In this document: positions 1-12,752 of the stretch, in pieces | Layout of the letters: every line of letters starts with the position of its first letter | Position numbering within the stretch: position 1 is the first letter of the stretch | NCBI RefSeq assembly: GCF_025612915.1 | Contig: NC_069115.1 | Coordinates: 47,366,290 to 47,430,289 of the forward strand | DNA from: Magallana angulata | Taxonomy: Eukaryota > Mollusca > Bivalvia > Ostreida > Ostreidae | Reading direction: 5' to 3' | Length of the DNA stretch: 64,000 nucleotides | Notes under the pieces: generated by a model | Seen by the model: the letters and a program-made list of their open reading frames with translations, nothing else | Told to the model about the DNA's origin: nothing | Database searches by the model: none | Program-made: the position numbers and the translations under genes

Positions 1-638
1 GTGTGGAAGTATCCTCAGGTAGTGTAAATTCAAAGTTGTGAAAATCATGATCCCTGGGGGTAGGGTGAGGCCACATGGGGGTGTTGTGTTAAAGTTTTAC
101 ATAGGAATATATAGAGTAAATCTTTAAAAATATTCTTCTCAGAAACTAATCAGCAAGATGATTCTTTATAATTGTTAAGATTTTGGCTCCAGGACAATTC
201 TTCGGCCTCACAAGAAGTTTGATGTAGCTAAATATCCCATTTATAAACAATTGTAAAGGATCTTTTTGAGAACTGCAATACTCAACATGTGATATGACTA
301 TAAAATTGAAGCAGGCAGCTATTTTTTCATTAGAATCTTTTTGTATTACTGTATTGAGTTATTGCCCTTGATTTATTGATTCTTGATTATTTTAATTAAT
401 GCATCCACTGTTAACCAATTATTGTGATGATTATTTTTATACAATAATAAATATTCAATGTATATAAGTTGTTCTGCATAAGAAGTTTTGGGTTAGGCCG
501 GATTAGTTTGTTTATTTTTGATTTCCAATTTTTAGATACTATGAATTATTTTAGGCCGGCACATACATAGGGACAGTGTATATAACTTTGCGATGAGCGA
601 CTGTTTGGGATTAAACTGAACAGATACGGATTGATTGA

Positions 639-893
639 GTGTGTGGTCATTTCTGCCCTGTATCGCATAAATACAAGTGTGAAGTCATACCTGCTTGTAT
701 TGGTGGTGGTTGCGGCGGAGTACTAGTGTATGGTCATCCCTGCTGGTGTTCAGGCCTTTCTAGCACAAGTATGCGGCACTACCTGCTTGCGTTAGGTTGA
801 GCTGTTGGCGCAAGTGTGTGGTCATCCCTGCTTGCGTTAACGTTGGTACCTGTTGAGTTGCGTAGGTGTGCGGTCATCCCTCCCTTCGTAACG
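639..893. repeat. Degenerate minisatellite, about six units
   Basis: A motif close to GTGTGGTCATCCCTGCTTGCG recurs near 639, 680, 727, 770, 813 and 866, spaced about 41 to 53 bases. The units differ by substitutions and small indels, so the array is old. No coding frame runs through it convincingly. Confidence 0.6.
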
Positions 894-1088
894 TTGAGTC
901 CCTATATATATGCAGGAACAGTGATTAAAGTCTGCTCTTGTAAATATTGGCAGCAATCAGGGCTATCCGAGTTCCAAGGGGGAAAATGGATTTTATTTAT
1001 ACAGGATCTACATGTATTATTGTACATTGTCCAGATTGTTTGTATTATGACTCCATTAAGCTGACTTTATCATGCATACCTATTGTTC

Positions 1089-1090
<2 letters not shown>

Positions 1091-1123
<33 letters not shown>

Positions 1124-1126
1124 GTA
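1091..1126 (-). repeat. Terminal fragment of an interspersed repeat
   Basis: The reverse complement begins AACAAGAGGCCCATGGGCC and ends GCTCACCTG. This resembles the start of the larger repeat at 34497, which begins ACAAGAGGCCAATAGGCC and continues to GGTCACCTG. It is read as a broken end of the same family, in the opposite orientation. Confidence 0.5.
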
Positions 1127-1381
1127 CAATGTTTGTTTTCTTTATTTTTTTTTTTATAAAAAGAAGGTTTTAGGTTTTCCTATTAGGAGAAAGACAAGAG
1201 TCATCTTGTGACTGGATTTTCTTTCCTTTTTTGTGATTGGTATAGCGGATCAATATTTTGGGTTTTCAGAAAAATGCAAAAATGCAAAGTTTTACAAATT
1301 TCACACACACTTTTGTATCGTGTGAATATGATTAAGTTGGGGAATAGCTTGGTAGGATGCCACTCGGCTTTCTACTGGTTG

Positions 1382-1453
1382 CTAATGGAAAAGAGAAACA
1401 ATTCCGTAAAATTAAATCAAGTTCTTTATTCTTTAAACGTCGGATGAAAGTGT
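1382..1453. repeat. Direct repeat, copy 1
   Basis: About 72 bases match 2057-2130 with few differences. Shared parts include AGAGAAACAATTCCGTAAAA and TCTTTAAACGTCGGATG. The copies lie in the same orientation 675 bases apart. What lies between them has no recognisable gene. Confidence 0.6.
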
Positions 1454-2056
1454 ATTAAAACAAAAACATATTTCGAAACACCCTGTAGTAAAACACAGCA
1501 ATGTGAGAAAGCGAGATTGTTTTTATGCTTATAATCTAAGGATCGATAATTCCGCATAAGTATGAAAATGCATAACGCTTATAAAATGCAAGAAAACTAA
1601 AAAACAAAACATAAACTATTGTCATTAAATAATTAGAGAGGAAATAGCTTACAAATAATACTTAGCTGACGAATTTCTACCAATTCTTAAGTTCGCCTTG
1701 TCACACGGAAGAGTTCACTACAGGTTTACAATAATTACGCGGCGAATTCAAACTTTATAAAAACAGCATTTAACAGCATAGAAGTTCAATAATAAAAATC
1801 ACACATTTAAACAAAATGAAGCAAAATTATGTATCATTGCATAATAAACAATGACGCGAAATATCTTTTATAGAAAATGAAAACTAAAATTCTTGAATGA
1901 CGAATTCATAGTTCGCAGAATAATAAGAAATATATAGTTAATCAATGTTCTTAAGTATTTTAAACAAAACAAAGTAAAATTTATCAAAATTAGCAACAGA
2001 AAAATATAATAAAATAATGTAATGAAAATAGAAGATAACATTTCATTCAAGCTTAC

Positions 2057-2130
2057 CTAATGAAAAAGAGAAACAATTCCGTAAAATTAGAACAAGTTCT
2101 TTATTCTTTAAACGTCGGATGGAAAGTGAA
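2057..2130. repeat. Direct repeat, copy 2
   Basis: Partner of 1382-1453. The pair could be the ends of a short element or a local duplication. I could not assign a family. Confidence 0.6.
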
Positions 2131-2775
2131 TTAATAAAATTCACTCACCATCCGGCTTAATTTGGAATTGCTCTCATTGACCAATCAGGATATTTGATTT
2201 AAATGCTAGCGGGCTAATTTCACAGAATTTCTTCTACGAGCTGACACTGATTACTAATGGCCAAAAAGGTGATAGAGTCAATTAGATGAATTTCGTTGTA
2301 CGTATGTTAACAAAGAGAAGATTAAGTAAAGCCGAAACGAGTAAATATGTTTTCTGACGTAATGAAAATAGAATAATCTTCGCGAGTCGTTAAAGTGTCG
2401 CTCTAATAACACACAGAATTCATCTTCAAAGGTTTGCCTGGACGAATAATTAACTTATTGTCCGACAATCTGTCGTAACTAAATAATTTCCAGAAAAGTG
2501 TCAAATTGTTTAGATGCCATGGTTATACAATGAAAAAGTAAAACGCTACAAATAAATTTCCTCGATTAAGAAACAAAGTACAACTTTTAACAGTGAGAGA
2601 AAAAAAAAGCAAAGCATTTAAAATAAGTAAAATTTTTAAGTAAGTTTTTTAGAATGTGCTTCTTTGAAGCAGACATGGAATATTACAACATTTAGGATAA
2701 TGTCTGGCTCTTAATATGTACGTTAAATATATTTTGTTTCAAAGAAGCCGTTTTCTACAACAATAAGGATTATAG

Positions 2776-2778
<3 letters not shown>
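2131..2778. other. Intergenic or intronic AT-rich DNA
   Basis: No open frame of note and no RNA gene is visible. If the gene ending at 5574 has upstream exons, this stretch is probably part of its last intron. Confidence 0.4.

Positions 2779-2843
<65 letters not shown>
2779..2843. repeat. (TA)n microsatellite
   Basis: About 65 bases of uninterrupted TA repeats lie 87 bases before the splice acceptor of the NTPase/ankyrin exon. The tract is self-complementary and probably length-variable. Confidence 0.95.
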
Positions 2844-2846
<3 letters not shown>

Positions 2847-2929
2847 TCTTCTTTATAAAGTCTGAACTCAGACAATACTATTTTGTCTAAACGTATACGA
2901 CGTTTTTTCCCTTAAAAATTTCATTGTAG

Positions 2930-5574
2930 AATCACGAAGTGAAAAGGCCGTATTTGACCAATGGGAGGAGGACGATTCTTACTTTGTTTCAACAAAGGCG
3001 TGTGAAGAAGTAGAAAATAGGATTAAAAGCAAGAACCTGGTTGTTGTGGTTGGTCACTCAGGGTCCGGAAAGTCTGCTATTATTCAACATATTGCGCTCA
3101 AATACAAAAAACAGGGCTGGACCGTAAGACGAGTAGAACAAGTTGAAGATATTGTGGATGAATATAATTCAAGTCGATTTCAAAAGGATAAAACCATTTG
3201 TGTGTTTAATGATCCATTCGGAAAAGAATCTTTTAATGAAATGTTGAATAATTCATGGCAAACAAAATCAGAAGAATTAAAGTCATATTTAAAAACAGCA
3301 AAACTTATGATGTCGTGTAGAAGTCACATTAATTTGGATGCTAGATTGACCCGTTATCTCGTTAACCAATCATTTATCGTGGACATCAATGATAACAAAA
3401 ATAAACTATCCGTTAATGAAAAACGGAAGATTCTGACCAAATATACATGCGATATGAATTTACGTGGCAAAGATTGTGATATGATTGTGAAAGTAGAAAA
3501 GTATTTCCCTTTATTGTGTAAATTATATTCTAGCAAAGAAGAATACCAAAAAAAGGGTATACTTTTTTTTACAAAACCCGTAACATTTCTAGAAAAGGAA
3601 ATATTAGATTTCAGAATAAAAGACACGCATAAATATTGTGCTTTGGCTCTCCTTGTTCTTTTTGACGATAATCTCTGCGTGAGTGAACTTTTAAAACACA
3701 AAAACACGGAAAATAAATTCAAACACACTTTAAACCTTTGTGGATTATCCCAGAACACACCACCGTCAGCTATTGGGGATAGTCTTAAATCCCTTGAAGG
3801 TTTTTTTGTAAAAAGAATTGGCGACACATATCATTTTTATCATGATTTTGTGATGGAAGTTATTACCTATGTATTTGGGAATGATAATCCCATAGAAACA
3901 GTAAATTACGCTGATATCGGCTTCCTGAGAAGGAGAATAAGACTAGAAAAAACTGAAAAACACTCTGAACCGTTCATGATCTATTTAAGTGACAGATACA
4001 TAAAAGAACTTGGAGAAAGGCTTTATACGGAGCTGTTTGGAGACCGCCTTCTAGATGTTGTACTCAATCCATGTCTAAGGAATGAAAAAGTAATTGAAGT
4101 ACTGCAAAAAAAGATAGAGAGTTCCGAAAATCTACATATGCTACTAGAGGCAAAGACGCTTGCAATTGATAAACAGGAGCTTAACGATCATACATATAAA
4201 AATTTAGTTTTGTCTAAACTTTCCCTTTTTTCTTTAGAAAATGAAGTATCGCCTCTTTTTGCTCTCATTGCATTTTGTCATACACAACTAGTACAATGCT
4301 GTGTGAATACTCTGCAACAAAACAAAATCGATTTTGTCAACTGTTTTTTAGTTTTTGCGTTATACATCAATGGATCATTACAATTGTTTAATAATTTTTT
4401 TGAAGAACATGTAAAGGAATCTTTAAATAAGACATGGAGAGGTTTATACCCTATTCACATTGTATCAATGTTCCATAATTATGAACTACTAAAAGAGCTG
4501 ATTAAGAGAGGTGCAAATGTTAATACAAAAAATGACTTAAAAGGTGTTTTGACGCCCCTAATGTTAGCAGCTGGTAATGATACCAAAGAGTACGGAGACT
4601 TTTACCAGTATGATAGAAAATCATGTGCAACACAAAGGGATGAAACTGTACAGCTTTTACTGAGGAATGGGGCAGACATTAATTTATGTATGGACCATGG
4701 AGACAGTCCTCTCCTTTTAGCTTGTTGTTACGGATATAATAGCACTGTACAACTTTTATTGAGTAATGGAGCCGACATTAATTTACGTGAAGGAAACGGA
4801 GCCGATTCCCTTATTGAAGCTTGTTTTGGCGGACATGATAGCACGATACAAAATTTACTGAGTTATGGAGCATGCGTTAATTCACAAATGGACGACGGAG
4901 CCAGTCCTCTCTTTATAGCTTGTAAAAACGGGCATGATAGCACAGTACAACTTCTAATAAGCAATAAAGCAGATATTAATCTATGCAATATATACGGATT
5001 AACTCCTCTATGTATAGCTTGTGAAAAAGGACATGATAGTACTGTACAACTTTTACTAAATAATGGAGCAGACATTAATATATGTTCGAACGACGGAGTC
5101 AGTCCTCTCTATATAGCTTGTCATTACGGAAATAATAGCACAGTACAACTTTTACAGAGTAATGGAGCAGACATTGATTCATGTATGGAGAACGGAGCCA
5201 GTCCTCTTTCTACAGCTTGTCAATACGGTCATAATAGCACGGTTCAACTTTTACTGAAAAATGGAGCATGCATTAATCTATGTATAAAAGACAGAGTTAG
5301 TCCTCTATTTGTTGCTTTTGAATGCAGACGTTACGAAACTGTTAATATTTTACTAAACCATGGCGTAGACACTAGTTTGGCTTGTAGATGGGAAGATAAA
5401 CAAGACGGCACAATGGTGTTTTTACTACAAAAAAAGAACATTTCAAATAATATGTATGATCTGGATTCGTATTTTTCTCTTTTTGTATCATGTCAGGTAG
5501 AAAGAGTGACAAGAATATTGTTTGAAGAAGGAGTCCAAATGGGTATAGAACCATGTAACGATTATATTTTGTGA
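2930..5574 (+). CDS. STAND-type P-loop NTPase with C-terminal ankyrin repeats (last exon)
   Basis: A single open exon encodes about 880 residues. An acceptor (ATTGTAG) ends at 2929 and the frame stays open from there. There is no ATG near the front, and the first visible residues (SRSEKAVFDQWEEDDSYF) read as the middle of a protein. The 5' exons are therefore missing or lie upstream. A Walker A motif, GHSGSGKS, lies at 3052-3075, followed about 40 residues on by a Walker B-like stretch (TICVFNDPFG). This N-terminal sequence matches the novel-STAND NTPase pattern common in molluscan DZIP3/ankyrin-type proteins. A helical middle region follows. From 4444 to about 5390 there are nine ankyrin repeats of 33 residues (SPL..AC..G..STVQLLL.NGADIN), the second one expanded. 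STAND proteins act as intracellular, nucleotide-driven signalling switches; a sensor or immune role here is inference. The stop is TGA at 5572-5574. Confidence 0.85.
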
Positions 5575-5873
5575 ATCGACAAATTAAATACGTATAGAGG
5601 GAATTCAGGATATCAAAGCATGTTTCATGTTGAAAATTAACGTTTTGTGTTTTAATTTTTAATCCTTTAAACTAAAAAATTGATTTTAATTAAAAAAATA
5701 TTGTTTGTTTTTTGATTGACTCTTTATTTATCAAATGAAATTAATATATATACCATTGTCAATAAGTGTTGTCATCTACTAATACATACAAGATAAATAT
5801 ATACTAGTAGTTGATTAAGGCAGATTATAGATACATGTACAATCATCAAACAAAATGATATGAGCTTACGTTT
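5575..5873. other. 3' flank of the NTPase/ankyrin gene
   Basis: AT-rich sequence with no second gene. No AATAAA lies close to the stop; an ATTAAA variant near 5584 could serve for polyadenylation. Confidence 0.35.
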
Positions 5874-5882
5874 AGCAGAACT
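5874..5882. repeat. 9-bp target site duplication, left
   Basis: AGCAGAACT abuts the left inverted repeat and recurs exactly at 6715-6723. Confidence 0.85.
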
Positions 5883-6714
5883 CATCTTCGCTAGCCAAGG
5901 GTTTTCGGTCCACTTTGCTCCCCATAAACCCTTGGCAGATTTCATTGCGAAAACTCGGTGATGTGGTGGCGCTATCTAGCGAGCAACTTGAGTTGCGCCC
6001 CTTGCATATTTACATTTTAATCGAATTAAACAACGGGTTATATACACACTACGGCAATAAAACAACTTGAAAACATGTTGACTACCGAATATCGGAACAT
6101 AATTAACGGTGCTATTAAATACGAATTAAGTAATAAACTAGGGAAAGCATGGAATGTTTTATTCACAGTGTTTTGTAAGGACCTGTACCAGTCCTGAGTG
6201 AAAAAGTCGCCGATTTATATCAAAGCTTTCATGTCATAAAACCAGGTATCGTTGTCATAAATATTGTGAACCAAAGAAATTAAATAAAATAAATCTCATT
6301 GAACCTTTAAAAGCAATAGCCATAAGCAGGAACGTATATACTAACGGGATAGGCAATTTCTACTTTCGCCATGTTTACTTCCCATGCTATCACGCGAGCC
6401 TTGACAAGTTTGTAGAACTATGTTCAATCCCAGTAAAATATATAGGTTTTTTTAAGCGATCTGGTTAGACCATCGTTGGCGAGGCACTGTACTCGAGAAC
6501 CTGTGTCTCAATTTGTTAAAAGCACCGAATGATTTACCAAAAATCACACATGTGTTTTCTTTTAAAGTTTATATTTACAAGCACTGCGATTGGATCAGCT
6601 ACTCGCAGCTGCAGCCAATCATAAAACGGAGCTCGCCACCGAGTTTTCGCAATGAAATCCGCCAAGGGTTTATGGGGAGCAAAGTGGACCGAAAACCCTT
6701 GGCTAGCGAAGATG
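5883..6714. mobile_element. Non-autonomous Mutator-like element (MITE, 832 bp)
   Basis: The terminal inverted repeats are 5883-5960 and 6637-6714, 78 bases each with one visible mismatch. They begin CATCTTCGCTAGCCAAGGG. Both ends are flanked by the perfect 9-bp duplication AGCAGAACT. Long inverted repeats plus a 9-bp target duplication are the hallmarks of Mutator-like elements. The interior is AT-rich and carries no transposase, so the element would depend on a transposase from elsewhere. The near-identical arms and intact duplication suggest a fairly recent insertion. A 124-codon open stretch at 6513-6887 runs across the right arm and out of the element, and is not a gene. Confidence 0.85.
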
Positions 6715-6723
6715 AGCAGAACT
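6715..6723. repeat. 9-bp target site duplication, right
   Basis: Exact copy of 5874-5882. Confidence 0.85.
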
Positions 6724-9200
6724 ATATTACTTTCAAATTGTGCGTTTTGTGTTTGAGTCTATTTATTTATATCAAAGTACTGGGAGTACTGAAAGACGGG
6801 GTCTTGAAAGTTTATATTTGTAATTGTCCACGTTTTCCTCGAATATGTTCCATAAATTATGAATTTGAATTAGTTGTTTCAATCTAATATGTTAAGATTC
6901 GGCTTTTTGCAATTGCCTGATACTTTGTCTAAATTTTACTAAATCCCGGCCGGGACTGTTCTTCATAATTGTAGAAAATTGACACAACGGTATTTTATGT
7001 AAAAGAAGAAGACCCCAAGAAAATCTACAACTAACCGGGAAAATCAAAACAACTATATTTAGGTAGATAATTTAAATCATTAGATTTATTCAATTTTGTG
7101 ATCCAATTGAAAATCCACATGTCGGACGGTATCAGTTATACAAGGTTTATGAAAACTCCGAAGACTCCCAAACTGCTGAATTACCGAACAAAGTTAACAT
7201 TTGTATACCGATAACAAACATATTCACCTAACGTTAGAAATATTTCTTTTTAAAATAAGATTATTCCAAGTACTATAACAATAAAAATTAAGTTCGTCGC
7301 GGTAGCCATTTTGATTTTTTAGACCGACTTATCTGTCACGGTATTCTTGCAGCGATTTATATAGAATTAATAGGTAAAAATAAATTCGTTCGCCACTTAC
7401 TACTGTTTTGTGTAAATTGGTGCATCATCTACACGAATTACGATGAAACTGTTTCTGAAATTTTTATTAAAAACCATAATCCGAATTCAGTCGACTGTTT
7501 TTCAAATCGTTAAATTAGAAAATGGAGGCCGGAAGTGAATGCATCACATTTTGGGGTACACCTTTCCTGGTTGGCTGTTATATATGTCGTTAAAAATAAT
7601 GCAACAGAATAATATAGACATTAACTGATAAATGTACAGAGATAAGTCAGTTAAAGGACTGGTTAGAAAAAAAATAAGGAAAATGTCCAGATCAGTTACT
7701 TAGTGCTAATGATTAAAGAGAGTTGGTTTCATGTTTAGGAAAAAATATTCACATGGCGGAAATATGTTTTACTAACAATTAATTAAGCAATAATTATTGT
7801 ATGTTAATTGTAAATTGCAAATTTAAAATTTCTAATATATGCAAAGTTAACATGTTTAACAGCAAAATTAACAAATGTCGTAGAACATTGTCATTTCAGG
7901 GATTTGTGTCCTTTCAATACGCTATCTTTATTAAGCGCACATTTTCATGCGTGTCTTGGAAAATATGAACTTAACTTCAAAAGCAATTTAATTTAAATTC
8001 TTTCGAAGAGCTACAATTAAAACTACGATAAAAACTTGTAGTTTTCATCTTCTTAAAATTGAGATAAGTCCTATTTATTAACATGTACTACCACACGGTA
8101 AATTAAAAATTTAAAACAAACCAACCATGCATTATCTCTTAATTCATAGGTCTAATATTGGTGCGATATATTTACCGATGGGAGAAAGATCAGCTGAGAT
8201 TCTGATGAGAGACATTAAGATATCGATGAAGAATTCTTTTAAATCATGACTATGTCTGGTTTTGTCCGTTATTAAAAATAGAAAAAAATGTAAACTTAGA
8301 TGTTTTATAACATTAAATAAAATTACATTATAATATATTCCAACTAAGCCGGACAACATGAACATTAACATTTAATTTGGTTCTTCAACCGATAAGACTG
8401 TATATATTACTTGATCTATTGGTCACCCAAAATGTATAATCTATATAGATTTTGCTTACAATGCATTGTTTAAAGTTTAAATTCAGTTTAATCAACTAAA
8501 GAGTCAATAAACGAGAAGGCAAATTCAGACTTGTTTTTATTTTCTATGTACAAATGTCCTCTCGAGATGAACAGCAGTCATACCGCAAGTAGACTGGAAG
8601 CCAATGAAACACCTATTTAATATGTAATACATCTGTGTATAACCCGTCCAGATTTTAACCTCGGCTCACGCATGAAGTTCGGAATTTTTCAGGTAATAGA
8701 TTGTTTATGTGTGACTTGAAACGATTTAATGCGTGTTTTGATAATATATATTCACAGCAATGCATGAAAAGTTTCTGCACTATTTTCTTACACGTAGCCT
8801 CAATTCATGTGTTCTACGCGTGCCTTCCGGTTTGAGACTTCGGCTGACAGTAAACAAATAGACGGGGTCACGTGACCTCGTCTAAAAATCAAGCATGCAG
8901 TCGAAGCTAGTAAAAACATTGGCATTGTGGTGGAAGTCAAACAAAACAATCCAATAAAAACCTACATTTTGAATTTACTGATATTGATGACTAGTTTTTC
9001 TAACACAAAGAAACGTCTATTGGAATATTTAGATGCATATTGTACAAATTATAAAGTAGAAAATAATCAAACACATCTATGCACTAAAGCAACCAATATG
9101 AAATTTCAGAGGAAAAAAAGGGGCAAAATCTCAATGTGTAATTTTATTTCCTGTCGCTTGCAATTCGTGATCTGAATAAAAATTGCCTAATGCACAAGGG
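6724..9200. other. Intergenic region before the C1q cluster
   Basis: No gene is supported. From about 8880 onward the sequence is alignable with 17755 onward, for example at CAAGCATGCAGTCGAAGCTAG. That is the 5' flank of a duplicated C1q unit. Confidence 0.5.
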
Positions 9201-9282
9201 TTCATTCTCTGATCTTCTGTTAGGTTCTGAGATAAGTGTATTTAATTTTAGCGCTTGTTTTTGACAAGGTAATAGCAACAGC

Positions 9283-11415
9283 ATGACAATCACGAAGAAG
9301 TCGCCTTTTTGTGCACCATCCTTTTCTAAAGTGTCTGTTTAACTGTTTCAACGCAATCGAACCAAAAAAACGATATCCAGGGGTTAGCACGTAGATATAT
9401 TGGATTCATAAATGGGAAAAAATACAATTTTTGACTTACATCCTCGTCTTCAGATACTAGAAGATAAACTTTCCCAGTATGAAAAGCACTATGACGAAAC
9501 CAAACATTGCAATACTTTGGAAAATACATTTCAGGAACTCTCAAATCTTGTAAAAAAGAAACTTTACAGCACCAAGTCTATTGAACGTACAAAAAATGAT
9601 ACTTAACCAACATAATACTGTATCGGAATAAAGAGAGAAAAGGCTTCAGAAAAAGAAGTCCACCATCTTACCGCTAGATAAAAATGATACAAAACAGCAT
9701 GAAAATACCAATGTTGAAGAAACCAGAGTAGCAAATGATAACAAAACAAGCGATGCACGATACATTGGAAGCACATACTCCGAACATTATATTCGAGAGT
9801 TTAGTTTTTATAAAAGTGAGATTATTTTATCTTTTTATCTATCTTACCAGAGACATATATAACAGAGATTGGCAACTTAGCCATTAGGGTGTTTTGTTGT
9901 TGAAAAATGTTACGGGACCAACCTTATTTTGAGAACTATATATTAGTCAATTGAGATAATGATTTTAAACCAAAAATATATTGTTTTATGGAAAATGTGC
10001 ATAGGATTTAGACGTATTTGAAAAAAAAAAATAAGATTAATATATAGAAAATGTATTGCCAGCTATAGAACTTCAGCGAAATCTCAGACGACGGGTAGCC
10101 GACTGCCTCCGAAATCTCCTCTTTTAATATTGTTTATAGGACATAAACTCGTGAAACTATAATATTTTGAATGTTTTGGTAATAAGGTTTAGCTGTTTAT
10201 ATTTCGAATACTTTTACAATAGGGACCGCGATATTTTTACCAGAAGCCAACCTCTATTATTTATGTCGCAGATCTTACACTGTTTACGGAATCGTGTTAA
10301 AAAGATTTTAACTATGGCGACAGTAAACATGTGTATTTAAATAACGATTGTTACAAAGCTTGACGCAGGTGCGCTTAGCTCATCCGAAATAATCGTGTTA
10401 CAACTATTTCGTGTCATGATTTTTGTTTTTTTTTTATTATATAACTAGACATATAAGATACTAATTGGTAGGTACTGTCATTTGATAATCAACTACACTA
10501 TATCCACTGTTCTGAGATTAATTTTACTTAAAGTTTTAAATGATGACAAATATGTTGAAGCAAGGGATTCGTTTTGTGGACATTTGTGAAAGAGATGATG
10601 GTTTACAACAAATACTCCTAGAATGCAAATGAGACTGTATATCATAAGGAAATGACTATTAAAGTTGACGGAGATAAAAAAACAAAATGCTTGGTCAAAT
10701 GATTAATCAATAAACACTTCACATCTAAAGAGATCCATGATATACCGCGAGCAACTATGTTTGCTTTGTTGCAACTATACTGCGGTCATTAGCGTGGAAT
10801 CATGCGACAAGATTCTAATTTTTTTTAAATTTATATCAAACCAAAGTTTCTTAAACCGTTGCTTTAATTACTTCGCAACATATTATCAATTCATACATAA
10901 TTCTTAGATTTTATGTTTTAAAAAAACATGACATATGTATACATTGTATGGATGTATTGCCAAATTGATTACAACAGCTTATTCATTTAATTTGGTTTCC
11001 AGAAAGATTGCTCTTACCTAAAGCAACCACAACTCCTTACGCATCACCTGCCGCAAAGATCGTCGCCTTTTACGCATATATGTCGGCAACAATTCCTTCT
11101 ATCACAGGTTACGGTTACCATCCCTCAACAGGTGTGTTTATTGCCCCGGAGACCGGTGTCTATGTAATCACATGGGCCATGAGAGAAGCAAGCAATTGCC
11201 GTCACTCAACGCAGTTGGTGGTTAATAAAGGGGAAATCGGAATAATTCATCTGCACTCTGTTTCTGGCGGTGACTTCGTTGGTACTGGGGTCGTGGTCAC
11301 ACATGTGAATGCAGGAGATGACGTTCACGTTAGAACGCATGCTTCATGGAATGAATGTTATATTCTTAGCGATATAGCAGGGAGATCATCATTTGCAGGA
11401 TGGACATTGTCTTAG
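9283..11415 (+). pseudogene. C1q-domain gene copy A, damaged
   Basis: Exon 1 begins with an ATG at 9283, matching the start of copy B at 13367. A missing base in the signal-peptide region shifts the frame to an early stop, and about 70 bases of the stalk present in copy B are absent. Exon 1 ends at a GTGAGA donor near 9814. Exon 2 begins at 11003 after TTTCCAG and is open to the TAG at 11413. It encodes a C1q head ending GRSSFAGWTLS. That head lacks 14 residues, in frame, between SITG and GYHPSTG; they form the conserved strand around FDVVKTNNGN. AATAAA lies at 11418-11423. The copy can make neither a normal leader nor a complete head, so it is called a pseudogene. Copies B and C are its closest relatives. 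Confidence 0.8.
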
Positions 11416-11423
11416 ATAATAAA

Positions 11424-12599
11424 ACTTTTTTGCTTTTGTTCATGCTGTTTAAAATTTATCCTCGGGAGTACTATATAATCTTGTAAAACAAATAATATCA
11501 AACTGTTGCATTGTTGATCTTCTTTCTTGGGTTAAACAACAAATCAATTGATGAAGTCAGCAATGAATACTAGTAAGTACGGTTAACGTTTATTTCCTAA
11601 ATTTACATTCCTATGAAAATTAAGCAATCTTCTTTGATATTAATGATGCAGAATTAATCTAGGTTTTTATTCATTATATACATGGCTTTGAAACAATTGA
11701 CAACTTTAAAATGTTTTTAATAATTGTAAAAGTAACCAAAGCATTTCTCAAGTAGGGTAGATATTAAAACAGAAAAATTAAATTTGACAAAAAAGTCACA
11801 TATTTTACTTCTTTTGATATTAGGAAGGCAATGTGAAATAATTCAATTGTAAGTTAGATACTAGTAGTTTATTTTAATAGCCCTTTAAAATCAGAACTAT
11901 CAGGTTGAGTAGCGTTTTTTAAATACTATACTGTGACATGTTCATATGAAGCAGAATTTTTTTAAAGACCTGTACATGACAAAAGAAATCCATTGCTGTA
12001 TCCCTTAGCTCGAAATTTAGGTATATCGACAACACGTTATCAATAAACAATTGTTATTTCCATTCTTACCTCGACTCAGTATATAACAGTGAACTTGAAA
12101 TAAAAGATACCACAGGGTGTTAGGCATCTGTTTCATATTTATATTTTTTACTTGAAAAGGACATTAATGGTAATCTAACAACAAAACTTTATGATAAATA
12201 TGATGACTTCAATTGTTCTATCATCAACTTTGTTTTATTTATGTAGCGATATACATTCACCTGTATATCTCTCATTTGATTCGATACACACGGACATGCT
12301 CTACGCATGAACAATTTCTAAAACAAGGCAAGCTACTGATAAACAAGTTGATAAAACATGACTATCAATAGTCTCGACTGAAGTCATCAGTTCGTATGTT
12401 CTATTATCTCCATAAAGTCCCTGTCTAAAAAGAAAATCATTTTCAAATATATTATGTACCGCTCCTTATTGAAATTCAATTGTAACTCTTCTGAGGAGTA
12501 GTATGTATATGTACAAATACTTCATATCAAAATATTGGATGTATCTATCAGACAAATACTTTAAAGTATTTGGATATATTTTGTACGAATAATTTAAAC
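11424..12599. other. Intergenic, no gene seen
   Basis: AT-rich sequence with many short stops in all frames. I see no RNA gene or clear repeat. Confidence 0.4.
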
Positions 12600-12752
12600 A
12601 ATAAAATGCTTTCTTTGGTGTTTCATTCGGGATATGAAGGTAGCGACATTGCAGAAAAAATACATAACCTGCGTTAGCGGGTTATGTTATTTTTTTATGT
12701 ATAGATCGCTTCCTTCATAACCCGCATAAATCATCAAAGATAGCATTTTATT
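12600..12752. mobile_element. Hairpin MITE, 153 bp
   Basis: The ends are inverted copies: AATAAAATGCTTTCTTTG on the left, and the same with one change read inward from the right. Inside is a second small hairpin, ACATAACC..GCGGGTTATGT, at about 12662-12687. The whole unit folds into a long stem. No target duplication can be separated from the symmetrical ends. Confidence 0.6.

Noticed and set aside
639-893. CRISPR-like spacing of repeats
   Set aside because: Degenerate units, eukaryotic context and no associated genes; an ordinary minisatellite.
500-1170. Possible retroelement terminal repeat
   Set aside because: A TATA-like stretch and the repeat array were suggestive, but no second copy, primer site or coding remains were found in the window.
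3354-3827. 157-codon open stretch on the minus strand
   Set aside because: Antisense shadow of the NTPase exon, whose plus-strand frame has clear Walker and ankyrin motifs.
6513-6887. 124-codon open stretch
   Set aside because: It runs through the right inverted repeat of the Mutator-type element and out into flank; no domain and no homologous frame.
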